A stretch of 64,000 nt of DNA. Source: Arctopsyche grandis (lineage: Eukaryota; Arthropoda; Insecta; Trichoptera; Hydropsychidae). Position 1 is the stretch's first letter. Every line of letters starts with the position of its first letter. Position numbers and translations under genes: made by a program. The stretch covers positions 22,962,001 through 23,026,000 of the forward strand of contig NC_135365.1 in NCBI RefSeq assembly GCF_051622035.1, given 5' to 3'. This document shows positions 12,309 to 22,940 of this stretch, piece by piece. A model generated the notes under the pieces. It did not search any database and was not told the DNA's origin. It saw only the letters and a list, made by a program, of their open reading frames with translations.

Positions 12309-12602
12309 TATGGAACGTTCGCTGCGCTACAAATGGTTGCAAACCACATGGCCGCATGCTCATTTCGCTGCATGCGCATTTCATACTTTTGTCTCGGCTT
12401 TTGCCATTTTAAATTTTCCAGAAAGATCCAACTCAATTTTAAGAATTGCCAATCATCAATGTACATACATCGAAATTTCATTTGCACAACCCCATGAATA
12501 TCTCGTCTTTCGTACGTGCTGAAATTCAAACAGTCAAAATTCAACCGAAATGAGCATGCAGCCGCGTGGTTTGCAACCATCTGTAGCAAACCCGGAACGT
12601 TA
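12309..12602. mobile_element. foldback (MITE-like) element, about 290 bp
   Basis: Two arms of about 50 bp are inverted relative to each other: 12311-12366, and 12547-12602 read on the minus strand. Both contain GGTTGCAAACCAC and GCATGCTCATTTCG, with few mismatches. The unique centre is about 180 bp. No transposase is present, so this is a non-autonomous inverted-repeat element. The superfamily and target duplication are not clear. Confidence 0.6.
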
Positions 12603-12639
12603 TATGCTTTTCATAACGAGGAAAGAGATTGAAAGACCG

Positions 12640-12955
12640 AGGAAAAACGGAATACGTCGGTAGGATGTATGACAATGGTAGTGGGTAGAGTGAAGAAATT
12701 GAGATGACAATGAGTGGGCTATGTGTGTAGAAAGAATGGACGAAAGGTGGACAATAGAAATGCTAGAATGGTACCCGAGAGAATGCAAAAGGGTAAAAGA
12801 AAGACCGCAGGGAAGATGGGTGGATGAAATTAAGAAAACGTGTGAAGTGAAATGGATGAGAGATGCGCGAAACAAAGACTAGTAGAAGCGTATTGGAGAG
12901 ACCTTCATTCAGCAGTGGATGGTGAGTGGCTGTACAAGACGATGATGATGATATA
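12640..12955 (+). pseudogene. RTE-type LINE 3' end fragment
   Basis: Translated pieces give GRPQGRWVDEIKKT and WMRDAR, matching the conserved C-terminal tail of RTE-like ORF2 proteins (GRP-RW-DDI ... W-R-A-DR). The fragment ends with AGCAGTGGATG and a GATGATGATG tail at about 12940-12953, typical of the RTE clade. Frame breaks occur. A second copy is at 56745-57045. The assignment is from motif knowledge, without a search. Confidence 0.65.
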
Positions 12956-12959
12956 TTTT

Positions 12960-13250
12960 TAAAGTTAATAACACTGTATTTATTTATATATTTATTATAA
13001 TTTTGCCATAGTGACATTACAGAGTAGTTCGAAGTCGTCATTATGGCTAAACAAAAAAAAAGAAAACAGTATACAATACGATGAAAATAAAATAAAACAT
13101 GATACAAAATCAAAACTAGGAAAAATATAAAACAAATCCAATAATACAACAGTACAAGTAACGATCTCAAATTAAACAATCCCTCAACCAGATTAGCATA
13201 TTTTATATTAAACAAATCCAAGTTAATAGAAATCTGGTTGAGGAGCTACA
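12960..13250 (-). mobile_element. truncated LINE 3' end with stem-loop
   Basis: On the minus strand the 3' terminal stem-loop (13005-13047, arms GCCATAATGAC and GTCACTATGGC) is preceded by A-poor 3' UTR and followed by a tail of TAAATATATAAATAAATA. It resembles the 3' end at 3347-3480 but with different arms. At 13182-13194 and 13231-13243 a 13-bp inverted repeat (CCTCAACCAGATT) makes a second stem. The F/L-rich 152-codon frame here is not convincing as a protein. Confidence 0.5.
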
Positions 13251-14557
13251 TATACTTAATGAAACCACATTTTTATACGTATATTTATGAATTCCCTTAT
13301 ATATCGAAGTCATGTAACCGTATTTGAAGATTTTGTGCACTTTTTGATTGATTTGATCTTACGTAATTCAGATGCATGTTTGTATATATATATATACATA
13401 TACATACATATGTATGCACAACTTTGGTAATACCATATTTAAATGCATGCATGCATCTGTATATTTAGAGTAATAAATATGTAAGCAGATATTCTTTTGT
13501 TCTAATAATTACTAGCTAATTACCCCCCAATTGAATTGTAATTACTAAAATAGTACGTTCACGAAGTTTGAATGCACTATTTCATTTAAACCACCCAGGC
13601 GTACCGTTGCTCAGTTCTATAAATCATTCAGTCAACGTTGTGTGATAAATGTAATTAGCGATATAAATCTATTTCGGAAATGTGACGATTGACAGCGGCT
13701 CGTCACTAGATGGCGCCACAGTGTGGTGAACGTTAATATCGGCCGAAAACCGCGAAAGTGCAATCATCGGTCGATCATATTACTATTGAACTTTTGACCG
13801 GTCGGATTGGAATTTCGAATTCGGCTTTGCGCAAAGTTTCCCGTTCATATGATACAATACGTACCTGTGTACATATATATGTACATAAATCACAACCGTG
13901 CAAGCGGCAAAGTGGGTGCTAATCCTTGCAATGTTCCCACCTCTTCCGCATCTCCCATCGTTTATAAATCCGCTTATGAGGGAGGTCGAACGCGAGGTCC
14001 GCGGTCCGAGTGCGATACCGAGAGAACTCGCCGTGATAAATGACCAAATAGAGTTCGTGCAATTTTTAACCCGATTCTATTCTGTGTGGAATATTCCAGC
14101 CGTGGAAAGTTGGAAATATTTGACGGTTTTTAAAATAAAATTTTTCTATTGTGGCCATTGCGTGTCCGTGGAAAAATCCCGTCGTTGAGTATTTAGTAAA
14201 TAAAGCATGCACTTTTTTTATTTCCATTTAAAATGTGAACTGTGTGGAATTGTGCTTTTGCGGTAGAATTGCGCTTTCCGAAAATGTCTGTATTGTTCTT
14301 CATTGTTTTATGTCCAGTTGTCGTTGTGTTGTGAATGTTTTTTTGGTACTCACTCTGTTTTTACCGGAACACGTTTATTTATTTATTTTATTTTATTTTA
14401 AAAGGAAAACCAACAGTCTTAAATCAAAACAGACAAATAATATACTACGTTTCAAAAGAACTATTATAGGTTTCCGCTGGTAGAAATAAAGTAAAGGGTA
14501 AACATACTCGATGTCACACGTAAAATTTGGAAATTAACATAAGAAAAACAGAGAACT
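13251..14557. other. gene-free spacer with CpG-richer segment
   Basis: No gene. A CpG-richer, repeat-free stretch spans about 13610-14190, with short ORFs lacking domains. Microsatellite motifs lie near 13385-13415. A T-rich tract at 14374-14400 (TTTATTTTATTTTA) may be an old retroelement tail, but no body was recognised beside it. Confidence 0.4.
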
Positions 14558-14882
14558 TAAATAACACTGTTAGACAAATGACGACTTTTTTTTTTGGTTC
14601 AGAGACGAGATATGACTTTTTTTATAGATTTATCTATGTACCCAGTGAACACGAATCTGGTAATAAAAAATGTTCATTGGCTTGAGCTTCGGAGATATAT
14701 GTATGTGTTTTTTAAATCACGCGATTTTTCTATATCTTGGTGTTGTTCCGTCGATGTCTCAAAATCTGTCAATTTCCTGTTCAAATTGAATATTGGAATC
14801 TTATCATTCATTTGTAGTACTTTTCAGCTTTCAAAGTAGTCGTCCAGTTTAAATCAAAAGTCAAAAGTACGTATTTTCACAC
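14558..14882. mobile_element. TIR-bounded dispersed repeat, copy 2 (truncated)
   Basis: It starts AATAACACTGTTAGAC and matches the copy at 822-1398 for about 250 bp (CCAGTGAACACGAATCTGGT, then CTATATCTTGGTGTTGTTC). The end contains GTAGTCGTCCAGTTTAAATC, which in copy 1 occurs in inverted orientation at about 1305-1335. The right terminal repeat is missing, so this copy is truncated or rearranged. Confidence 0.5.
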
Positions 14883-15095
14883 AAAAAAAATATTTAGAAA
14901 AGTTTCTTATACACAAATATTCTCTATAATTACAATGTGCGTCAGTATAAATAAACTGAGGAAAATCGATGAAAGATTTCATCTCAAATCTCTTAAAAAT
15001 CATATATGTATATTTTCTTTTTTCTTTCTATTCCAGCATTTGCTTGGATTTGAGAATTTAAATTATTTTGATTTGATGATTTGATCTATTTTTTT

Positions 15096-15290
15096 TTATT
15101 GTCGAATCAAAACTCCCAGTAATCCTTTATTATTAAATCCCTTTGTTATCAACTCTCTTGCAATTCTTTCCCACAAAGATCCCATTCTTTGTTTAATAAC
15201 ATTCCTACCCGCATTGGTCCATGTTTTTATTCCTTGACCTCGTTTTCGATTTTTATTATACCTATGTATATATGTAAAATCCCTTTTCAA
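15096..15290 (-). pseudogene. unrecognised 64-codon protein fragment
   Basis: An ATG-initiated frame whose middle and end (TWTNAGRNVIKQRMGSLWER) have a balanced composition unlike the surrounding low-complexity frames. It is flanked by repeats (a TIR element on one side, a SINE on the other), so it may be a piece of transposon protein. No family was recognised. Confidence 0.25.
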
Positions 15291-15390
15291 TTGCTTTATC
15301 TCTCTCTTACGCCTAATTAAATGCTTTAGAAACTGTTTTTTTTTTAATTAATATTATTTTCAAAATTTCATTGATTATAAGTTTTCATTA

Positions 15391-15789
15391 TTTCTTTATT
15401 TATTTATAAATTAGCCACAATGACATTACAGAATACTCTAACGCGTCACTGTGACCAGACATACAAATACTATACATATAAAAGACAATTTGCGAGACAT
15501 CTTTGTTATAGATATTGAATTTTTGATATCATATTCAAATAATGGTGACATAGTGGGTAGGATGGTTTTTTCCAATTTAATGGAGGAACCGCTTCAACGA
15601 TGAAATCAGATAAATTGGCAAATTATGATAGGAAAAGATCGATTTGGAGTCACAAATATCCAAGTCTAACCAGCATCATTATACTCAGAATACACTCCTT
15701 TCAATTGAAATCATCTCACGGAATCGAACCCTGTGACCTCTCGGTGCTTAATATCAACGCAACCACCGAGCCAATCTGCTGGCTAATAA
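15391..15789 (-). mobile_element. tRNA-derived SINE, head type A, LINE-like hairpin tail
   Basis: On the minus strand the head carries GCTCGGTGGTTGCG (A-box-like, near 15755-15770) and GGGTTCGATTCC (B box, near 15719-15730). The core contains the CTGATTTCAT stretch of this SINE group. The 3' end has a stem-loop at 15412-15455 with arms GTCACAGTGAC and GTCATTGTGGC, which pair if two G-U pairs are allowed, then a TAAATAAATAAAG tail. The tail resembles the LINE 3' ends at 13005 and 3381 more than the CCAGGAAGG tails of other type A SINEs. Confidence 0.7.
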
Positions 15790-16850
15790 TGCTATGAAAT
15801 AGATAAAAAAATGTTTTACAGTTTTACATTTCGTTTAAATTTAACGAAATATTTTAAATTAGCTATTAAAATCAACCATAAAATAATATAATATAAATTT
15901 TTCTTTTGATTTTAAAATAGTTTACGTGTTTTACTATTTTCTTTTGGTATAATAAATACATATTCATTCTTATTATAGCATGATAGTAACAGTGGTCTAT
16001 ATCGGTTAACATTTAATGTACTAATAATAGAATTACAACATTCTAATCTATGATTGTTCTGCTTTCGTGACTAACTATATGCTTAATTGTTTCAGCAATA
16101 AATCCTCGCATAATCGTTATTAACATTCGCGATGAATGTGCACGTAGATTTGAACTCGTGCAAGGTAGCCCCTAATAACGTCGATAAATTACACTTTGGC
16201 TCGTCGGTTTGGGATTTAGGAACTATGTACAACCGTAATTTAGATTGTTTAAAATGCAAACACGATGTCTATATCTAACAACGTCGATGTCCATATAACA
16301 ATTGCATATTAACTAATTAACTAGATTGATAGCTACATATGATGTGAGTACACAAAGAAAATTGAAAAAATAATGCATAGACGTAACTATGTATGTATAA
16401 AAATATCGACTTTGATATTATTCATGGAAAATTATCGGCTTTAGCTCGACTCGTTCGTCCATTATTTTGTATGCATCGATTTCGTAGATAGGATGATGCT
16501 TTTATATGAAATTGCAACGAGCTTATATCTTGTTAAAATCTAACTATACCTATATATGTTCAGTATCGTGAATGGCAAATATATTTAAGTCTACATAAAT
16601 TAAACATTATTAATTTAAACTTTAATTCCCGATACGTCAGTATTATTTAGATATTGATATAAATTTATACAAAAATAGTTCACACTGGAAAATTCTATAA
16701 TTTGTTTAATATTGAGATTTGTACTACTCTTTACAACTCAGGTTATGCTGAGTCTAATATTGTGAAATAAGAACCTAAATATTGAATAATTATATTACAG
16801 ATCTGAAGCATGTAGCTGTTTCATGTAGTTATTGTAAATATTTATATAGA
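15790..16850. other. AT-rich spacer downstream of the second IR
   Basis: No gene or repeat family was recognised. ATTAAA on the minus strand at 16705-16710 lies about 140 nt past the receptor stop and could act as a variant polyadenylation signal; no AATAAA was seen closer. Confidence 0.4.
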
Positions 16851-18863
16851 TTAACTCCTATATATGAGTATTTTAGTATCCTTTTGAGATTTGCTATTTG
16901 GTTTTCTCTTTAACTTTTTCCGTATATATTTATTTTTAAAGCATTTGTGTATTAAAGAGAATATAACTTCGCAGATAAAAACTGTAAAGCATATAGAATG
17001 ACTAATCAATATCATCAAAAAAGCACCGAGCATGTGAGTCATGCCTAATGGAACTATTTCGTTCGTATCTGACAAACTTTTCGTGTCGAGGTACACTTCA
17101 CTGTTCCACTTCCAAATTAGACCGTTTTCAGTCACACTTCTGATGATGCCGTTGAACCTGTTCAAAATTGGGAACCATTTCCTTGCTAAAATAGCAATGC
17201 TGTATTTGTAAATCATATCTTCCTCCGGAAAACAGTACACCAAATCTGCCCCTTTGCCCACTCTCTGGGCGTGGTATATCGCTTGGCGACGAGGTGCAAC
17301 AACTGCGAAGTTTTTATCGATTCCCACTCGTGTTAGAAAGTCTCTGAACGATTTGCAGATTTGATAGTGGCTGTATAGATATTTTGAAATCGGATCTGTA
17401 TCGTCTTGAAAGTGATATTTCGTGCTTTCTTTGCCGCCTACGTCGAATTCCGCCTTCACTATCCCGTACTGCGTGTCTATTTGTTTTTCGTATTTAGGAT
17501 GAATGAGAAAGCTTCTCAAAAAGCTTTGATATGCCGTGTTGATATTGATGCTGAAGAGTAGCCAGCTGAGGAGCAAAATCCTAAAAGGGGTACGTTTCGG
17601 ATTGAATAAAGCTCCCCATCCTAGAACCATGCCGACAGTCATCAGAATAGATCTCGTAGGCCATTTCGTATATTTAGGATACTCTTGACGTTTGAACCAA
17701 TGCAATATAGTCGCGACTAGCAGTATAGCAGCGAACGTCGTCATCCACGTGGACAATTTGAATATTGTGATGAGATTAGACCAGGTGGAAGCTGTGCCGG
17801 CTTTCGGAACGCACCAAGTGTAATAATCTTGAATGTACGTGTGAGACGAATCGAACCATTTTCGAATGTCGTGATTGACTTCTAAATCACCCACGATTAC
17901 GTCGACTTCTTCACTTCTCAATTTTGCGTAGAGACCCGTTGCGGTTCCGTTCTCGAGCAAATAGCCCCAATTTTCGGATTCGTTGGACATTCGCATGACC
18001 AAAGACAGGTTGGTGAATTCTGCGATGATTTTCAATATGTTGATCTCAATTCCGTAGTTGAAATTGTACTCGTCGTCGTATTGCGCGTTTTCTATTTTAT
18101 TCTTCGGTGGCAAGACGTACGGTTCGCTTATCACAGAATATACTTTCAAGGGACACGAGTGCATATTTTGCGGAATCAAATCGGATATTCTATTTACTTC
18201 AAATAGTTGATCCGATTTGCAAATGTCCAGTGTGTAAAAATGATCACACTTTCCGCCACAATTCGTCACACTGTACGGTTTCCACGTGTACGATTTAATC
18301 TCTTCTTTTTCCGGAAAATCTATGAAGACTATAGTCTGCAGCATTTTGAAATCTCTTAGCGTGTCAATAATTTCCTTCACCAAAGAGTCCAAATTGTAGT
18401 CGGGTTTTAGAGCAATATAAACGACAGTTTTGGCGTGGGGATTCCACGAAGGCAACTTTCTCAGTTGATGTATGTTCCTCAACAGCTCGGCTTTGTCCTC
18501 CAAAAGCATCATGTAGTTCTGAGCTTTTTCGGGAAAGTGTGACGCATTTTTATGCTTGTACGCGGAATCCTTCACCATCACTGAGTATTTCATGCCTTTG
18601 TGGATCGTCTCCAACAGGATCTTCTGTGTTTTGGAGTTATAAGAGTTGATGTTGATGATGACGATGCTTCCGCTCATGGCCTTCTTCGATACGAAATACT
18701 TTGCCGAAAGCTTCAGCACGCAATTTGCCACGTATTTGTTCGTATCCCCACTTGTCAACAGCAGTGGGTTTTGACAGCATATCACGGTGATGGCGGTCAG
18801 TAATAAAATGCAGCTCAGTTTTATATTGATCATTGCGATGCTCCTAGTTTGGGTGTTGGACAT
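16851..18863 (-). CDS. divergent ionotropic receptor (IR), single exon
   Basis: Second chemosensory receptor of the same subfamily, 670 aa from the first ATG. It has the same order as its neighbour: signal peptide, N-terminal domain with LPSWNP (137-142) and CGGKC (202-206), S1 starting near SEPYVLPP (246-253), M1 about 373-390, pore loop 405-420, M2 about 427-448 followed by SFLIHP, S2, and M3 about 609-633. Shared blocks (TWC-PK-G before M1, FA--AP-R in S2, G-KW-S-V before M3) show clear paralogy with the gene at 9302-11383. A second ATG at 18833 (Met11) gives MINIKLSCILLL, a better signal peptide. Given the TATA box only about 40 nt upstream of the first ATG, Met11 may be the real start. 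The single exon and co-orientation fit tandem duplication. Ligand unknown. Confidence 0.9.
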   Translation of the reverse strand: MSNTQTRSIAMINIKLSCILLLTAITVICCQNPLLLTSGDTNKYVANCVLKLSAKYFVSKKAMSGSIVIININSYNSKTQKILLETIHKGMKYSVMVKDSAYKHKNASHFPEKAQNYMMLLEDKAELLRNIHQLRKLPSWNPHAKTVVYIALKPDYNLDSLVKEIIDTLRDFKMLQTIVFIDFPEKEEIKSYTWKPYSVTNCGGKCDHFYTLDICKSDQLFEVNRISDLIPQNMHSCPLKVYSVISEPYVLPPKNKIENAQYDDEYNFNYGIEINILKIIAEFTNLSLVMRMSNESENWGYLLENGTATGLYAKLRSEEVDVIVGDLEVNHDIRKWFDSSHTYIQDYYTWCVPKAGTASTWSNLITIFKLSTWMTTFAAILLVATILHWFKRQEYPKYTKWPTRSILMTVGMVLGWGALFNPKRTPFRILLLSWLLFSININTAYQSFLRSFLIHPKYEKQIDTQYGIVKAEFDVGGKESTKYHFQDDTDPISKYLYSHYQICKSFRDFLTRVGIDKNFAVVAPRRQAIYHAQRVGKGADLVYCFPEEDMIYKYSIAILARKWFPILNRFNGIIRSVTENGLIWKWNSEVYLDTKSLSDTNEIVPLGMTHMLGAFLMILISHSICFTVFICEVIFSLIHKCFKNKYIRKKLKRKPNSKSQKDTKILIYRS

Positions 18864-18895
18864 TTATTGTACTACCTCACCGTGTAATGGTCGCG

Positions 18896-18903
18896 ATTTA
18901 TAT
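18896..18903 (-). promoter_or_regulatory. TATA box of the second IR gene
   Basis: GATATAAAT on the minus strand. A start about 30 nt downstream would fall near 18872, leaving fewer than 10 nt before the first ATG at 18863 but about 40 nt before the second ATG at 18833. This is the main argument for initiation at Met11. Confidence 0.45.
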
Positions 18904-20259
18904 CGAATACACGTTCAGTGACGGTGCGAGATTGATTTTGAATATGAATTTGTTTCAATTTTTATGGCGAGGATGACGTCAGTGTTTTTTTTTGTGCTAT
19001 GATGTGTATATGTAATCGTACAGGATGACCCTACAATATGACTAATAAATATCGAGGTAGGGGAAGCGCGCGTCAGTGAGCTTTTAGTGAGCTTTCGTAT
19101 GTGTCTAAAGACGGGTGTGTTTTTTGTTTTGTGTATGGGGGGATGTAAATATTGGATTGCAAAAAATCGATTATTTTAATGACACTAATCGCTCTTCGAT
19201 TATATAACTTTTTCGTGTTTACAATATGAGTTGAAAAGTTTTGTGCGTACGCAGTTGTTGTAGGTATTATTTTTTTAAAACTATATTTACTCGTACATAT
19301 GTACATACATACAAATGTACATTGAATGTAGGAATGTATTGTGACTATACGCCTATGTATTTATTTACACATATCAGTTGAACTATAGATTTACGAATTA
19401 AATTGGTAGTTCAATTACTGATATTTTCGCTATGATATATGTACATAGATAACAGCTATCAAAATTTTAAAAAAAGGTAAACACCCTTTAGGAATATTTT
19501 ATTTTTTGAAGACACGTAATCTGAAGGCCGTTGATTTTTATCATAAATAAAAACATGAAAATGAGGTGTGACATTTGGCAAGACAACACAATTGCCGTGC
19601 TAGACATTTAATCGATTTCGAGTTTTTGTTTTCACTGTTTTAAGTGTTGAAATCTCAACTTTCGTAGATACATACTTACATATGTTGTTTGCAAACGGAA
19701 TTACCTAATATTTCTATACATTACACTTTATTTATTTTTTGTTTCAGAATCGAGCAAGTATGTTGTGGCTTTGGAAGCATCGTATGTAAGTGACAGTTTT
19801 GTTGTGTGTATGATTTTATTTGTCTTTTTTCACGAGCCGACCATGTTTATTATGAGCTTTGACATAACAGCGTCGACAGTAGTATCTCAGCTGAATGTCG
19901 TTAGCCCATAGCGAGTACGTGCTCTACATAATGCATGAAGTTCAAAGTGTGGCCAATAGTCGACGAAAAGGTTACTAGAGCAGAAATCTGCATCGTGCTT
20001 ATGTTAATGTCCATGTTCATGCCATGAAAGTGTAATCATCAAATTGCCATTGCATCGTGACGACGACTTTTAGCGAAATTATCCCAACCTACCCCCGGTG
20101 ACATTGGAAAGACAATTTTCAACAATTTGTGACAATTTCAAAACAGTGAAATCGTGTAAAATTTATGAGTTTCATATTATCCAATACATTAGGGATATTA
20201 TGCAAATTGTGAGATTGGATACAATGAAATTTGACATATAAAAGTACGTATGTATATAT
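18904..20259. other. spacer upstream of the second IR, with a candidate microexon
   Basis: Mostly AT-rich. At 19724-19747 a pyrimidine-rich run ends TTTTTTGTTTCAG, followed by 34-38 nt and then GTATGTAAGTG, so a plus-strand internal microexon is possible at 19748-19781 or 19748-19785. It contains an ATG (frame MLWLWKH). No neighbouring exon could be linked. The rest holds microsatellite motifs (19295-19320) and no recognised gene. Confidence 0.35.
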
Positions 20260-20552
20260 TGTTGCGTAGGCGTGGGTGGAGGAACCAAGTAAAAGGCCAA
20301 AGTCGCTTCACAGCATTTATTGGGTGATTCAAGAGATCCACGCACTGCCCATGCTCCGTTCAGAATGCCTTCATATGGCCTAAGTACCTGCTTATAAAGG
20401 GCAGGTCGCTCACTGCATCTTCGACGTCCGGTTACTTCCCCATTGTTTAGGCACGTACCCGGATATGCAGTCTCACGGTCCAAGGCACTCTCACGCTCGT
20501 CCGGATTCTGGGAAATAGCGGGGATGCTACTCGGCCTATTCCAATTGCACTT
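20260..20552 (-). repeat. LTR-like repeat (probable solo LTR)
   Basis: On the minus strand the unit ends CTACGCAACA (a CA terminus) at 20260. Internally it has CCTTTATAAGCAGGTAC, a TATA-type promoter motif, and CCCAATAAATG, a polyadenylation-like signal, in the order expected of an LTR. The repeat at 38954-39262 shares GTACGTGCCTAAACAAT and the CCTTTATAAG block in the same order. The 5' (TG) boundary on the minus strand is not defined. Confidence 0.5.
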
Positions 20553-22674
20553 AACCGGCAGGGTATTAGTAGTAAAAGTAAGTAAATTGTTCTCTGATAG
20601 ATATATTGCATGAAAATTTGTAAAAATTGCATCAATAACTCAATGTATATACTTCCAATATGCTCTAAGGACGTGGTTTTAATTATGGAGATATAAAGAT
20701 ATTAATTATATGATAAGAATATTTAGTTATGTACTAGTCAGATCAGAGTTTCCTTGCCGAATCAAACGATATATGTACATATGTATGTATATATGTAAGT
20801 AAATACCATAATTAAGTCAGATTAGAGATCGTATAGTTTTAGGAGGTCATAGGACCGCCCATGTCCTCACATGGGGTTCTAATGGCATTCCTAATGTTTA
20901 CGTAATTAGTATGAGTTATCGTTAAATCTTCTGTTGTACACGTGTATTTCTGATTGCGGTGTAAGATCTCTTTTCGTAGTGAAAATGTATATCAATTTCC
21001 ACTCGACTGTATTACCAAATATTCCAAAAGTCCTTTAAAGACTACTTTAGTAAGTTAGGTACAACCATAAAATTTCGAAACGTTCCTCGGCGGAATAAAA
21101 TAGATTAAATTCGAAGCGTATACAACAAGTGAGGCAATTTGTTACGCGTATAAATTGCCCGCAATAAAACTAATACATTTCGCAATTCTACACACGATAA
21201 CGGGCAATAATAAATAGAAAATAGCATACTTTCGCTCAGGGTGTACTGTACAGTGGTAGTGGTGATGTAACCGATATGAAACTATATCTGAACACACACG
21301 TAATATTTTACAGGTGAATCTACATATGTGTAGGTATCATATTACATATATTAAGGTGTGGTTTTAACTCTTTCAGTATTTGTCTAACAAGCTTATCCGT
21401 CTGCTAATTAACGGTTCCTATAAACTTTTGAACTCGATAAAACAGTTTGTGAAAATTTCCACCGGTTACATATATTGACTATTTTTACTTTTTCTACCTA
21501 CATATGTGTACGTAGTAACAATAGATGAAGTTTTGTGATCATACAAAAATTTGAACTCGAGATTTTGACTGATTCGAACTCAGAATCGATCACTGATTAT
21601 CACGTTTTAATGATTTAGAAAAAATGTCGACATAATTTTTTTTCAAATTTTCAAGTTGACCGGAAATGGTACCTCCCCGTATAGGTGTCCTCTTTTTTTT
21701 AAGTTTTTCAATTCAATTATTTCCCACACGGCTAATTGAATCGGATTGAAAAAAATTTACATGAAATAGAAATTATGAATTTTAGACCCGAAATTTTTTT
21801 AAATATTTTTTCCTAAGCCGGAAGTAGTTCTTTTACTCTAGAGAATCGAGGTTTTTTATATTTTTCTCAGAAACCTTTTTGTTTATTGAATTGAAATTTC
21901 ATTTCTAGAAGTTTAATACCAAATTATTTATAAAATTTGGTAAACGTCCGTCAACCGAAAGTTGGCAACCGAAACCGTGGCAGTTTACTCTTGTTCAATT
22001 TTTTTTTATTGCAGTAAGATATTTCAATTTGATTATTAAATAATTGTAATGATCATGATATTATACTTTACGTTGGATTTTGGATGTTAGTGTGTACTTT
22101 CTGCTAATTTTATAAAAAAAAAGATGTATGTACATATAAATGTGTATTGGATTATATAAAATTAAGCCATGAGATTTTTCCCTTCAGTGCAAAGAGGGAA
22201 GCCAGAAAAAGTCTTTCGGTTTTAACCCGTTAATTTCCGTTTCGTAATAAAAGAAATACCCACCCACACACATACACAGTCGAGATAAGCCCTCAGGAGA
22301 ACAACAGCTTTTCGCGGGATTTATGCCGGCAGGCCACATTCAACTGGATTTCCTTTATTTCTCTGCTACTGCTTCTGGTGTCGTTTCGAAACGAGCGTTT
22401 GCGGTGTCACTTGAATGCTTTTTCTCATTTGGTTCAGTGTTGTAAAAATGTGCATTTCGAAAGAAGCGCTGCAATTTGTCTTCCCAGGGGGACTTAAAAA
22501 CCCTTGCAATGATCTCAACTCACACATACGTGTGTAATTTGGTATAAAGACTGTTAAATTTAGGTTAAGATTGTTCGTATTCGGAATAATGGATAAATAT
22601 TTTAATTTAATCGCTAAATGTCGTCGGTTGATCTTTTGAAAATAATGAAAATTGAGGCTTGTTAAATATATTAT
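20553..22674. other. gene-free spacer
   Basis: No gene or repeat family was recognised. A CpG-richer, repeat-poor segment lies at about 22190-22500. Microsatellite motifs occur near 20772-20800 and 21300-21360. The remainder is AT-rich single-copy-looking sequence. Confidence 0.4.
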
Positions 22675-22743
22675 ACTAGCTGTATTACCCGGCTTCGCTC
22701 AGTGTTTATAATATAAACCGCTTAAACATGACTAAGCTAATTT

Positions 22744-22935
22744 AATTAAAAAAAAAAAAAAATTAAAAAAAAATTTAAAAATTTAAAAAAAAAAATAAAA
22801 AAAAAATAAAAAAAAAATCAAAAAAAAAAATAAAAAAAAAATAAAAAAAAAAATCAAAAAAAAAATAAAAAAAAAATAAAAAAAAAAAATCAAAAAAAAA
22901 TTTTTAAAAAATCAAAAAAAAAAAATCAAAATTTT
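22744..22935 (+). repeat. A-rich simple repeat
   Basis: Runs of A interrupted by single T or TC, broadly (A)7-10 followed by T or TC. It separates the 5' end of the host repeat from the GC-rich arrays and probably arose by slippage. Confidence 0.85.
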
Positions 22936-22940
22936 TTTTT

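Noticed and set aside
12763..13221. 152-codon minus-strand ORF
   Set aside because: F/L/S/Y-rich frame spanning two separate repeats, the RTE fragment and a LINE 3' end on the opposite strand.
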